From the NCBI GenBank assembly GCA_951813575.1, contig OX638375.1, positions 1,155,001 through 1,219,000 on the forward strand: a DNA stretch of 64,000 bases, in the 5' to 3' direction. The position numbers and the translations under genes are program-made. Positions 45,082 to 54,376 of the stretch are shown piece by piece. Position 1 is the stretch's first letter. Every line of letters begins with the position of its first letter. The notes below the pieces were generated by a model. The model had not been told where the DNA came from. It was given only the letters and a program-made list of their open reading frames with translations, and made no database searches. Origin of the DNA: Candidatus Binatia bacterium. GTDB lineage: Bacteria; Desulfobacterota; Binatia; UBA9968; JAJDTQ01.

Positions 45082-46413
45082 GTGTCGCAAGAGGACAAGG
45101 CTATCCAGATCGTCAAACGCCTCCGCGAGGCCGGGCACGAGGCCTACCTCGCCGGCGGATGCGTGCGCGACCGGCTCCTGGGCAGGCCGCCCAAGGACTA
45201 CGACATCGCCACCGACGCCACGCCGCGGGATACTCAGGGCATCTTTCCCGACACCGTGGACGTGGGATCGCAGTTCGGCTCCATCGTCGTGCTGGTGGAC
45301 GGCGATCCGTTCGAGGTCACGACCTTCCGTCTCGACGGCCCCTACAGCGACGGCCGCCATCCCGTCCACGTGCGCCACGGCACCCTGGAGGACGACGTCC
45401 GCCGGCGCGACTTCACCATCAACGCCATGATGTACGACCCGGTGGACGACCGGGTCATCGACCTGGTGAAGGGCCGGGAAGACCTTCGCCGACAACTGGT
45501 CCGGGCCATCGGCGATCCTCACGAACGGTTTGCCGAGGACCGCTTGCGGATGGTCCGCGCCGTGCGCCTGGCCTGCGGGCTCGGCTTCGCCATCGACGGA
45601 CCCACGCTGCGGGCGGTCCGGAGCCAGGCCGCGGCCGTGACCCAGGTGGCCTGGGAGCGCATCGGCGCGGAGATCACCCGCACGCTCACCGAAGGAGGCG
45701 CCCGGCGCGGGGTGGAGCTGCTGGACGAGACCGGACTGCTGGAGGTGATCCTGCCCGAAGTCGCGGCCATGAAAGGATGCGAGCAGACCCCGGACTACCA
45801 TCCGGAGGGGGACGTCTACGTCCACACCCTGCTGCTGCTCCAGCACCTGGACGGCCCCACGGAAACCCTCGCCTACGGCTGCCTGCTGCACGACGTGGCC
45901 AAGCCGCCGTGCCGTCAACCCGCCGGCGAGCGGGTAACCTTCCACGGCCACCCGGAGCTCGGGGCGGAGATGGCGGTGGAGATCCTCCGGCGTCTCAAGC
46001 GCAGCCGGGCGGTGGCCGAGCGGGTGGCCTGGCTGGTGCGGTACCACTTGCGCTACGCCCAGGCCCCGAACATGCGGCTCAGCACCCTGAAGCGTTTTCT
46101 CGGCGAGGAAGGCATCGACGAGCTGCTGGAGCTCTGCCGCATCGACGCGCTTTCATCCAACGGGGATCTGGGTTACTACGACTTCTGTCAGCGGAAGCTC
46201 GCCGAATTGGGCGAGGAGGAAGTGAGGCCGGAGCCGCTGCTGCGCGGGCGCGACCTGATCCGGCTCGGATACGCGCCGGGCCCCTCGTTCTCGGCGATGC
46301 TGGGGGCCGTCGAAGAGGCCCAGCTCGAAGGGGAGCTGCGGACGCGGGAACAGGCCGTGGCATGGGTGCGGGAGCGCTACCCGGACGAGGACGAGAGGAA
46401 GCACGAACCATGA
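45082..46413 (+). CDS. cca: CCA tRNA nucleotidyltransferase / poly(A) polymerase family
   Basis: 443 residues from a GTG. Class II nucleotidyltransferase: YLAGGCVRDRLLGRPPKDYDIATDA with the Asp-x-Asp metal pair, RRRDFTINAMMYD, and an HD-type domain (LLHDVAKPP; HPELGAEMA). The HD domain and length match bacterial CCA-adding enzymes that repair tRNA 3' ends. Its stop overlaps the next gene's ATG (ATGA), tying it to an unrelated molybdoenzyme subunit. Confidence 0.93.
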   Translation: MSQEDKAIQIVKRLREAGHEAYLAGGCVRDRLLGRPPKDYDIATDATPRDTQGIFPDTVDVGSQFGSIVVLVDGDPFEVTTFRLDGPYSDGRHPVHVRHGTLEDDVRRRDFTINAMMYDPVDDRVIDLVKGREDLRRQLVRAIGDPHERFAEDRLRMVRAVRLACGLGFAIDGPTLRAVRSQAAAVTQVAWERIGAEITRTLTEGGARRGVELLDETGLLEVILPEVAAMKGCEQTPDYHPEGDVYVHTLLLLQHLDGPTETLAYGCLLHDVAKPPCRQPAGERVTFHGHPELGAEMAVEILRRLKRSRAVAERVAWLVRYHLRYAQAPNMRLSTLKRFLGEEGIDELLELCRIDALSSNGDLGYYDFCQRKLAELGEEEVRPEPLLRGRDLIRLGYAPGPSFSAMLGAVEEAQLEGELRTREQAVAWVRERYPDEDERKHEP

Positions 46414-48737
46414 GCAAAGCGGTGAAACACCAGGTCATCGGCAAGTCCCAGCAGCGGGTGGACGGCGTCGTCAAGGCCACCGGCCAGGCCATCTACGCCA
46501 TGGACCTGGAGATCCCGGGGATGCTCCACGGCAAGGTTTTGCGCAGCCCCTTCCCCCACGCGCGGCTGGTGCGCATCGACGCCAGCAAGGCGGCGGCGCT
46601 GCCGGGGGTGGCCGCGGTGCTTACCCGCGAGACCCTGGACGGCATGAACCCGTACTTCGGTTCCGCCTACAAGGACCAGACCATCGTCGCCCTGGACAAG
46701 GTCCGTTACGACGGCGACCCGGTGGCCGCGGTGGCGGCCGATGACGAGGCCGTCGCGGCCGAGGCGCTGACCCTCATCGAGACGGAATACGAGGAGCTTC
46801 CGGCGGTCACCGACGTGGCCGACGCGGTGGCGCCGGACGCGCCGCTGGTGCACGAGCAGGTGGCGGACGCCGACGAGCTTCACGGCTACGCCTACCGGGT
46901 GCCCGAGGAGTTCCGGGGCACCAACGTGTGCTACGGGTACAAATACGACAAGGGCGACGTGGACAAGGGTTTCGCCCAGGCCGACGAGGTCTTCGAGGAC
47001 GTCTTCACCTTCCCCCAGATCCAGCACTATCCGCTGGAACCCCACATCACCATCGCCCGGGTGGAGGACGGACACGTGACCCTGTGGGCCTCCACCCAGG
47101 ACCCGTTCACGCTCCAGCGCCACATCGCCGAGTTCTTCTCCATCCCCATCAACCGGGTGCGGGTCATCGTGCCCCACGTGGGCGGGGCCTACGGCGGCAA
47201 GCTCTCGGTAAAGAACGAGCCGCTGGCGGCGGCGCTGGCGTGGAAGAGCGGGCGGCCGGTGAAGATCACCCATACGTCGGAAGAGACCTTCCGCACCATC
47301 ACCCGGCACCCCGCCCGGTTCCGCATCAAGACCGGCGTCACCTGGGACGGACGGCTGGTGGCGCGGGAGTGCGAGGTCCACATGGGCACCGGAGCCTACG
47401 CCGACTACGGCCCCCGGGTGTCCCAGAAGGCCGGCTACCGGGCGCCGGGCCCGTACCGCATCCCCAACATCAGGGTCAACTCCTACACCGTGTACACCAA
47501 CGCCGTGCCGGCGGGGGCGTTCCGGGGCTTCGGCACGCTGCAGGTCACCTGGGCCTACGAGTCCCAGATGGACATGATCGCCCGCAGGCTCGGCATCGAT
47601 CCGGTGGAGTTCCGGGCGCGCAACCTGCTGAAGAAGGGCGACGCCTACACCAAGGGCGACACCCCGGTGGACTGCGACCTCGAGGCAGGGCTGCGGCGCA
47701 CCGCCAAGGCCCTGGGCTGGGGCAGGAAGAGCCCGGGCAAGAACCGCGGCATGGGGCTGGCCTGCTGCATGAAGGACGGCGGCGGCACCTACAAGGTGGC
47801 CTCGGCGGCCATCAAGCTCAATTCCGACGGCAGCGCGGTGCTGTTCACCGGCACGGTGGAGATCGGCCAGGGCTGCCGCACCGCCCTGGCCCAGGTGGTT
47901 GCCGAAGAGCTGGCCCTGCCCTACGAGGCGGTCACCGTGGCCCAGCTCGACACCGACTCCACCCCCTACGACGCCGCCACCAACGCCAGCAGCTCCATGG
48001 TCATCATGGGCTTGTGCGTGGAGCGGGCGGCCGCGGAGCTGAAGCGGCAGTTGCGCCGGGCCGCGGCAAAGCTGTTCAAGTGCAAGGCCGACAAGATCAC
48101 CTTCAGGAAAGGCCACGTCCACGCCGGCAAGGGCAAGCGCCTGAGCTACGAGGAGGTGCTCAACCAGACCTTCGGCGCCAAGGGCGGCGACTTGCTGGCC
48201 AAGGGGACCTACCAGGACGTGCACAGCAAGAAGGCCGTGCTGGGCTCGCCCACGACGTTCTGGGAGACGAGCTGGGGCGGCGCGGAGGTGGAGGTGGACC
48301 CGGACACCGGGGTGGTGAAGCTCCTCAAGTACATCTCCACCGCGGACGTGGGCAAGGCCATCCACCCGCTCCAGTGCGAAGGGCAGGACGAGGGCGCCGT
48401 CATGTTCGCCATCGGCCACTCGTTGATGGAGGAGATGCAGTACGACAACGGCCACCTGCTGAACCCCAACCTCGTCGACTACCGGCTGCCGTCGTTCCGC
48501 GACATCCCCGACACCTTCAAGACCATCATGGTGGAGGAGGCCAACGGCCCAGGCCCCTACGGCGCCAAGGGCCTGGGCGAAGGCGGCCTCATGCCCGTCT
48601 CCCCCGCCATCGGCAACGCCATCGAGGACGCCGTCGGCGTGCGCGTGCGCGAGCTGCCCATTACGCCGGAAAGGATGTGGCGGGCGATGCGGGAGAAGCA
48701 TGCGCAGGAACGAGTACCCGGCGGGCTCGAAGACTGA
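46410..48737 (+). CDS. Xanthine dehydrogenase-family molybdopterin-binding large subunit
   Basis: About 775 residues, ATG overlapping the cca stop. Begins GKSQQRVDGVVKATGQAIYAMD, the XdhA/CoxL-type large-subunit start. Mo-cofactor regions include GGAYGGKLSVKNE, GAFRGFGTLQ and GPYGAKGLGEGG (near the catalytic Glu). These enzymes hydroxylate N-heterocycles, aldehydes or CO and need an FAD subunit and a 2Fe-2S subunit. Neither is next to it, so the partners must be encoded elsewhere. The substrate is not predictable. Confidence 0.9.
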   Translation: MSKAVKHQVIGKSQQRVDGVVKATGQAIYAMDLEIPGMLHGKVLRSPFPHARLVRIDASKAAALPGVAAVLTRETLDGMNPYFGSAYKDQTIVALDKVRYDGDPVAAVAADDEAVAAEALTLIETEYEELPAVTDVADAVAPDAPLVHEQVADADELHGYAYRVPEEFRGTNVCYGYKYDKGDVDKGFAQADEVFEDVFTFPQIQHYPLEPHITIARVEDGHVTLWASTQDPFTLQRHIAEFFSIPINRVRVIVPHVGGAYGGKLSVKNEPLAAALAWKSGRPVKITHTSEETFRTITRHPARFRIKTGVTWDGRLVARECEVHMGTGAYADYGPRVSQKAGYRAPGPYRIPNIRVNSYTVYTNAVPAGAFRGFGTLQVTWAYESQMDMIARRLGIDPVEFRARNLLKKGDAYTKGDTPVDCDLEAGLRRTAKALGWGRKSPGKNRGMGLACCMKDGGGTYKVASAAIKLNSDGSAVLFTGTVEIGQGCRTALAQVVAEELALPYEAVTVAQLDTDSTPYDAATNASSSMVIMGLCVERAAAELKRQLRRAAAKLFKCKADKITFRKGHVHAGKGKRLSYEEVLNQTFGAKGGDLLAKGTYQDVHSKKAVLGSPTTFWETSWGGAEVEVDPDTGVVKLLKYISTADVGKAIHPLQCEGQDEGAVMFAIGHSLMEEMQYDNGHLLNPNLVDYRLPSFRDIPDTFKTIMVEEANGPGPYGAKGLGEGGLMPVSPAIGNAIEDAVGVRVRELPITPERMWRAMREKHAQERVPGGLED

Positions 48738-49169
48738 TCGTTATCAACGCACCTGGAGTCCTGTATTCTACCGGACCGGACTCGGAGTATGTCGGGGTAA
48801 GGTGGGGCATTCCCGTGGTCGGCGGGATTTCGTATTTTTTGAACTAAAATCAAATGCTTATGGGGTATCTTGATCGGCGTTGCGGGAAGTGCTCAACGCT
48901 CAGGTACCAATTAGGCACCAATTGATTTCTGGGTCGTGCGCACGAACGTGCTTCGATGACGGCAGCGATTCGACCGTGCCGAAGTAAGGGTCCGGGACGC
49001 CACGGCATGCCCGAACGCTTACACCCGCCGCTGTTGCATGCCCCGGCTGGGGCGCTTGATTCCGAACGAGTGATTGAGTTGAGACCTTAGGTGAAGAGGT
49101 GTAGTAGTTTGCTGGATGGATGCCTTTTGGCGGCGTTCGCCGTGATTCGACAACCTGGGGAGTTTCCTC
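48738..49169 (+). other. Intergenic stretch without a recognised gene
   Basis: 432 bases with no convincing ORF, tRNA or terminator. It has an AT-rich segment near 48830-48860, a short direct repeat of ACCAATT (48906-48912 and 48918-48924) and a CGTGCGCACG palindrome near 48936. It probably holds the promoter for the small secreted protein that follows. Confidence 0.4.
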
Positions 49170-49442
49170 ATGCAGAGGCTCTCGGTCACCGTCGTGCTGG
49201 CAGTGTGTCTGGCACTGACCGGGTTTGGTCCAGGCAAGAACGTCGATGTCAAACTGAGGGAGGGCTTGAAAAAGCCCGACTGCATTCCTGAGTATCACAA
49301 CTTCACGTGCCGTAGTTGGGATATCACCCCGGTGAAGGAGCCGATGTTTGTGGACCCGGTCTTCAAGGAGATCGACTGCGTTGCCGAGCCGTATCACTTC
49401 GTTTGCCGCTCACCAAGTTCTGAACAGCCTGTCCTAAGGTAA
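49170..49442 (+). CDS. Small secreted protein with duplicated Cys-Tyr-His motif
   Basis: 90 residues. Signal peptide MQRLSVTVVLAVCLALTGFG, then a mature part with two related segments, DCIPEYHNFTCRSWD and DCVAEPYHFVCRSP, about 30 residues apart. Each could form one disulfide. GGGGAG lies 8 bases upstream of the ATG. No family recognised. The repeat, signal peptide and ribosome site argue that it is real. Conserved Tyr-His next to paired Cys suggest a small binding or structural periplasmic protein. Confidence 0.6.
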   Translation: MQRLSVTVVLAVCLALTGFGPGKNVDVKLREGLKKPDCIPEYHNFTCRSWDITPVKEPMFVDPVFKEIDCVAEPYHFVCRSPSSEQPVLR

Positions 49443-49670
49443 GGCTGTCCCCCTTCCCAGAACGGCCTCGTACCTTGAGACGCTTCGACGATCGGTCTTC
49501 AACGCTCGTTCAGTTCCAGGACGCGTCCCGGAAGGGATAAAGACGCAAGTCCAAGCCCTGAATATCAGGCTTCTCTGCGCTCTGGAGCTCTCGATGCGCA
49601 AGCCGGAGGAACGGTTCCGAACCGCCACAGGGGGATGACGGCTCCGGCGCCGTGACGAGGAACACAATAC

Positions 49671-52448
49671 ATGCCAACACACGTCAAGACAGTCATGCAG
49701 GTCTTTGTCCTCGGTGTGTATGCCCTTTGGATCGCCCCGGCCGCTACGGCAGCGGAAGCGGACACTACGCCCGCCGCATCGCCGCCGGCCACCGCAACCA
49801 GGGTGGCTACCGTGGAAGGCATCACCGAGTACCGGCTCGACAACGGCCTTCGGTTCCTGCTCTTCCCCGACCGGAGCCAGCAGCAGATCACCGTCGGCAT
49901 CACCTACCTGGTGGGTTCGCGGCACGAAGGCTACGGCGAAGCCGGCATGGCGCATCTGCTCGAACACCTCGTCTTCAGAGGCACGGGGGACCATCCCGAT
50001 ATCCCTGGCGAACTCACCGCGCACGGCGGATCCTTCGGCGGAACAACCCAGTTCGACGGTACCCACTACTTCGAGACGTTCCCCGCCGACGAGGACAGCC
50101 TCGCCGGGGTGCTCGACCTCGAAGCAGACCGCATGGTCAGTTCGGACATCTCCGCTGAAGACCTCCGGGCCGAGCTGACCGTGGTCCTCAACGAGTTGGA
50201 TCTACGCGAGGACAATGCCTTCCTGATTCTGCTGGAGCACGTCCTGTCCACCGCCTTCCGGTATCACAACTACGGCAACTCGCAGGTCGGCACCCGCGCC
50301 GACATCGAGAACATGCCCATCGAACGCTTGCGGGGGTTCTACCGGAAGTACTACCAGCCCGACAACGCGGTCCTCGCGGTCACGGGCCGATTCGACCCCG
50401 AACGTGCGGTGGCTCTCATCGAGGAGAAGTTCGGTCCGATCCCTCGCCCGGATCGCGGCGGCGCCAACCGGCTGTTCGAGACCTACACCGCCGAGCCCAC
50501 CCAGGACGGGGAACGCACGGTGTCGGTGCGGCGGGTGGGTAACGTTCAGCAAGCCATAGTCGCCTATCACATGCCGAGCGGTTCCCACGAACAATTCGCC
50601 GCGGTCGAAGTTCTGGCGCATCTGTTGGGCGCGAAGCCCGCGGGCCGACTCTACAAGAACGTGGTCGAGACCGGCCTCGGTACGGATACGTCGGCCTATC
50701 CCTACGGGTTGAAGCAACGCGGCCTGCTGTTTGCCCACGCCGAAGTGCGGCGGGAAGGCGACCTGAATGAAGCCGTCGCGGCGACGCTGGCAACCCTGCA
50801 GGGCGTTGCCCACAAGCCTCCGACGGCAGAAGAGGTAGACCGTGCGAGGACGGCATTCGCGGCCGGTTTCGAGCGCGCGTTCAACGACCCGGGCGCCCTC
50901 GCTGGGTTGCTGAGCCAATGGGCGTCGGTGGGCGATTGGCGGCTCATGTTCCTGCATAGGGACCGTGTGGCAAAGGTCACGCCCGCCGATGTCCTGGCCG
51001 TGGGGAAGGCGTATCTGAAGACCTCCAACCGTACGGTCGGCTATTTTCATCCGGTGGACGAGACACCGCCGCGGGCCGAGATCCCGGCGCCTCCCGATGT
51101 CGCCGCGCTGTTTTCGGGATACACCGGGGGCGAGGTCGTGGCCGCGGGCGAAGCGTTCGAACCGACGCCCGGGAATATCGAGAGCCGCATCACCAGGCTT
51201 ACCCTCGCGGACGGCGTCAAGGTGGCGCTCTTGCCGAAGGAGAACCGGGGCGACGCGGTGAGCGTCAACTTCTCGTTCCGGCACGGCACGGAGAAGTCCT
51301 TGATGGGCCGGAAGACGGCGGCGGAATTCGCCGGGCACATGCTGTTCCGTGGCAGCATCCGACGATCACGGCAGGAGCTCATCGACGAGTTCACTCGGCT
51401 CAAGCTCCAAGGGGACATGAACGGTCGCGCGCTCTCCGTCGGCGGTTCGGTGACCACCGTGCGTGAAAACGTGTCCGACGTGTTGCGGCTTGTCGCCGAG
51501 CAGTTGCGCGAACCGGCCTTCGACGCGGCGGAGTTCGAACGAGTGCGCGAGGCGGTACTGGCAAGCCTCGAAGCGCGGCGTTCCGATGTCAAGGAACGCG
51601 TCGAGAACGCCGTCGGTCGTCACGTCAATGGGCATTACCACGAGGACCATGTGTTCTACATGCCGACCTTCGACGAGTCGATCGCCCGCGCCAAGGCAGT
51701 CACGCTTGAGCAGGCGCGCGACTTCTGGGCGTCGTTCTACGGCGCTGAAGGGGGAACGGTGGCGATCATCGGCGACTTCGACCCTAACGAGATCGTTCCG
51801 GTCCTCGAGGAGGTTCTGGGCGGCTGGAGCGCCAGGGAAGCCTACGCCCCTATCAACCGTCCTTACGCGGACGCTGCCGCCGTCGCGGTCGATATCGAGA
51901 TGCCCGGCAAGGCGAATGCCTTGATGGTCGCGCACTGGACGATCCCGATGGGCATCGACCACGCGGACTACCCGGCGCTGGTCCTCGTCAACGAAATGTT
52001 GAATTCCCGGCTCCACAACCGCATCCGCGAACAGGAAGGCCTCTCCTATGGCGTGGGTTCGAAATTCAGCGCCGACCCGACCGCCGAGCTCGCCGCCTTC
52101 TACGGCTACGCGATTTTCGCGCCGGAGAACGCCGACCGGATTATGGCAGCGTTCAGAGACGAAATCGACAGGGCGCTGAAGTGGGGCTTTACCGCCGGGG
52201 AGGTGGACGCGGTCAAGCGCGGCCATCTGGAACGCAACCAGCGCCAGCGCTCCGACGACCGGACGCTCGCGTCGACTCTCAACCTCCTCCTGTTCCTCGA
52301 CCGGACCATGGAATTCGTCGTGCAACACGAAGCGGCCATAAAGGCGCTAAGCCCCGATGACCTCCTTGCGGCCATGCGCAGGCACATCGACCCGCGGAAG
52401 ATGTCGAGTTTCCGCGCCGGTGACTTTGCGAACAAATCGGCGCGGTAG
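49671..52448 (+). CDS. Two-lobe M16 family zinc peptidase
   Basis: 925 residues, the pitrilysin/PqqL-like length with both halves in one chain. Signal peptide (residues 1-29, ending near ATAAEA). Catalytic half: HLLEHLVF (HxxEH) and distal Glu in the ELTVVLNELDLRED helix. The second half (from ~500) has the same fold without HxxEH (FAGHMLFRG). GAGGA precedes the ATG. A periplasmic protease. It is unlinked by overlap to its neighbours. Confidence 0.92.
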   Translation: MPTHVKTVMQVFVLGVYALWIAPAATAAEADTTPAASPPATATRVATVEGITEYRLDNGLRFLLFPDRSQQQITVGITYLVGSRHEGYGEAGMAHLLEHLVFRGTGDHPDIPGELTAHGGSFGGTTQFDGTHYFETFPADEDSLAGVLDLEADRMVSSDISAEDLRAELTVVLNELDLREDNAFLILLEHVLSTAFRYHNYGNSQVGTRADIENMPIERLRGFYRKYYQPDNAVLAVTGRFDPERAVALIEEKFGPIPRPDRGGANRLFETYTAEPTQDGERTVSVRRVGNVQQAIVAYHMPSGSHEQFAAVEVLAHLLGAKPAGRLYKNVVETGLGTDTSAYPYGLKQRGLLFAHAEVRREGDLNEAVAATLATLQGVAHKPPTAEEVDRARTAFAAGFERAFNDPGALAGLLSQWASVGDWRLMFLHRDRVAKVTPADVLAVGKAYLKTSNRTVGYFHPVDETPPRAEIPAPPDVAALFSGYTGGEVVAAGEAFEPTPGNIESRITRLTLADGVKVALLPKENRGDAVSVNFSFRHGTEKSLMGRKTAAEFAGHMLFRGSIRRSRQELIDEFTRLKLQGDMNGRALSVGGSVTTVRENVSDVLRLVAEQLREPAFDAAEFERVREAVLASLEARRSDVKERVENAVGRHVNGHYHEDHVFYMPTFDESIARAKAVTLEQARDFWASFYGAEGGTVAIIGDFDPNEIVPVLEEVLGGWSAREAYAPINRPYADAAAVAVDIEMPGKANALMVAHWTIPMGIDHADYPALVLVNEMLNSRLHNRIREQEGLSYGVGSKFSADPTAELAAFYGYAIFAPENADRIMAAFRDEIDRALKWGFTAGEVDAVKRGHLERNQRQRSDDRTLASTLNLLLFLDRTMEFVVQHEAAIKALSPDDLLAAMRRHIDPRKMSSFRAGDFANKSAR

Positions 52449-52535
52449 CGGCGGGGTTCAGGCGCTGGCGAATCGGTCTGCGGCGGTATCCCCTGAGGCT
52501 TTAAGGTGAAACGAGCGCGGTGGCCTCGCCCCCGG

Positions 52536-53597
52536 TCAAAAGCTGAAGGTGAAGATTGTGATCAACTGTGAACTCGCTCCGGGGTTTGGTGAAGTCCGGA
52601 CCTTGTGCCGGTCGGGCACGGTGGACCAGCCCTGGTAGATCTTGCCGCCGAAGTAGAAGCGCCGCGTCTTGCCGCGCTCCATGGTCGGCCTAGCCGCCGC
52701 GAAGAGCTCGTAGGAACGCTCCGGCGGACGCGGGCCGGCTTGGTCGTCGTGAGGCACGTACTCCCTGCGACCGTCGCCGTCGACGTCCCCTAGAATCCAG
52801 TCGAGATGCAGCAGGCGATGGTAACTGCGGTCGGCGATCATGCCGCGCAGTTCGGCGTTGAACCGCGAGATGACCGACTCGGCGTCGGGAAGCGACCGCT
52901 GGACTGCGAGGTAGAGGGAGCGTGTGAGCAGCGGCGTCGAGCCGAACGCCAGCAACCTTCGAGTTGCGTCCGCGTGATTGCGGACGAGGTACTGAATGAC
53001 GAGGTCGTCCATCAGCGTGTAGTCCACCTCAAGGTTGATGACTCTTGTGACGCTGTCCTCCACGCTCTTCGAGCCAACGAAGATCGGCCCGCCCGGGGTC
53101 TTGACTGCCTCGCCATACGAATACCCGGCGACCAGGGCAATCCGTTTGCCGGCGAGATCCGCCAGCGAAGCCGCCGATACGTCGCTGCCGTGCCGTCCGA
53201 CGAGGATCAACCGGTTCTCGAGATACGGCTGCGAGTAAATCAACGCGCGTTCTCGCTCCTTGTCCTTCCACAGGGCCGCGCTGCCGTCGAACTCGCCGTT
53301 CAGCAGTGAAGGTGTCAGCTTGGCTTCTTCCACGATGACCGTCTTGGCTGTGACTCCGATACGTCCGAGCGCCTCCTCCACCAGATCGAGAGCGAACCGC
53401 GGCTGTCCTGGCCCGTTGGTGAACGGCGACCACGCCGTCGACACGAGCTGCAGCTGTCGATCCTGCGCTGATGTCACGATCGGCATGGCGATGATCAGAG
53501 ATAGCAGCGCTCCGGTCGTCCAGCGGCTCCAACCAAGAAGCCGTGCCTGCCGCCTGGACCGTGAACTGTCTGTGTTCCGTGCGTCGTTTGCGGACAT
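52536..53597 (-). CDS. Extracellular solute-binding protein (family 3 type)
   Basis: About 353 residues from MSANDARNTD; AGGA lies 8 bases upstream, whereas the ATG at 53624 has no ribosome site. A signal segment (GALLSLIIAMPIVTSAQ) is followed by a family 3 binding fold: LVSTAWSPFTNGPGQPRFALDLVEEALGRI, NGEFDGSAALWKDKER, SLADLAGKRIALVAGYSYGEAV, DYTLMDDLVIQYL. Similar proteins bind polar amino acids or act as orphan sensors. No ABC permease is adjacent. The C-terminal ~70 residues, with DVDGDGRREYV, are atypical. Confidence 0.82.
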   Translation of the reverse strand: MSANDARNTDSSRSRRQARLLGWSRWTTGALLSLIIAMPIVTSAQDRQLQLVSTAWSPFTNGPGQPRFALDLVEEALGRIGVTAKTVIVEEAKLTPSLLNGEFDGSAALWKDKERERALIYSQPYLENRLILVGRHGSDVSAASLADLAGKRIALVAGYSYGEAVKTPGGPIFVGSKSVEDSVTRVINLEVDYTLMDDLVIQYLVRNHADATRRLLAFGSTPLLTRSLYLAVQRSLPDAESVISRFNAELRGMIADRSYHRLLHLDWILGDVDGDGRREYVPHDDQAGPRPPERSYELFAAARPTMERGKTRRFYFGGKIYQGWSTVPDRHKVRTSPNPGASSQLITIFTFSF

Positions 53598-53808
53598 ATC
53601 GTTTTTCCTATGCTCCTTCGCCATCGATATTGCAACTCATGGGCGCGACTCTCCTGGCTAGTCGTAGTTGAAGGGCAACGGGTGCCGTGGGTTGCAACCG
53701 CCCGCTGGCCGGCAAGACCACTCGCCGGACCAACGCGAACCGCATGCTCCACTACGACTGGATAACGTCAACGTGATCTCGTTCACTGCCCCAACCTCCG
53801 GTAGTGTA

Positions 53809-54009
53809 TCAGTTTGAAAGTTCGCGCCCCGAACTTACTCGATCACGGCGGCGAGACATGCCTGTTTGAGGTACCAGTTCGGTAGCGACTCCTAGCAAGA
53901 TGAAGGCCCCTATGGTGCAGCCAACATCCGGTTGACTCTCCAGCAGACGACGAGTTGCGGTCTGGAGCCCCTTCGCGTGGAGAACAGTGACTTCGGGATT
54001 GATCTTCAC
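53809..54009 (-). CDS. Small hypothetical protein, coupled to the upstream small ORF
   Basis: 66 residues from a GTG that overlaps the stop of the upstream ORF (GTGA) with GGGAGG five bases before it. One moderately hydrophobic segment (TIGAFILLGVATELV). No family recognised. The ribosome site plus the overlap make translation plausible. It is in the acquired-looking patch beside the integrase. Confidence 0.42.
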   Translation of the reverse strand: MKINPEVTVLHAKGLQTATRRLLESQPDVGCTIGAFILLGVATELVPQTGMSRRRDRVSSGRELSN

Positions 54010-54209
54010 TGGACCTCCCGGTCTTTATCGTGTGTATTGTTCAGGAAGATGGAGAGGCGCGGGTTCGTGATGTTTTCGGTTTTTGGCCGGTGGTATCGGG
54101 TGCCATCCGGAGCTTTTATGCTCAACTGAGCTTCGTACATTGCTCCGTTTACTGAGACCAGCAAACCGAACCAGATGTCAAAGTTGCTGCGCTTCAAGAG
54201 CCACATCAT
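54006..54209 (-). CDS. Small hypothetical protein near integrase
   Basis: About 67 residues from ATGATG preceded by AAGGAAAGG. Sequence reads like a real protein (FDIWFGLLVSVNGAMYEAQ, then APDGTRYHRPKTENITNP) but no family is recognised. Lower GC than the surroundings. Overlaps the next small ORF. The frame remains open to 54275. Confidence 0.4.
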   Translation of the reverse strand: MMWLLKRSNFDIWFGLLVSVNGAMYEAQLSIKAPDGTRYHRPKTENITNPRLSIFLNNTHDKDREVQ

Positions 54210-54376
54210 GCCGCCTTTCCTTCGATGAGCCATGGGAGAAGTCGGTTTCCTTGACCGAGAAAGGACACCTTGCACTTGCAGCCAGCGATGATCAACCTTC
54301 CCCGTCCTGATCTCTATCGCCTTCCGAGCCTGATGTCATCGGAAGCGAAGCGGAGGCTTTGCGATTGAACTGTCCA

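Noticed and set aside
45159..46409. Long upstream extension of the xanthine-dehydrogenase frame through cca
   Set aside because: Composition is Arg/Gly/Pro-rich and out of frame with the clear CCA enzyme; it is an overlap artefact of high GC.
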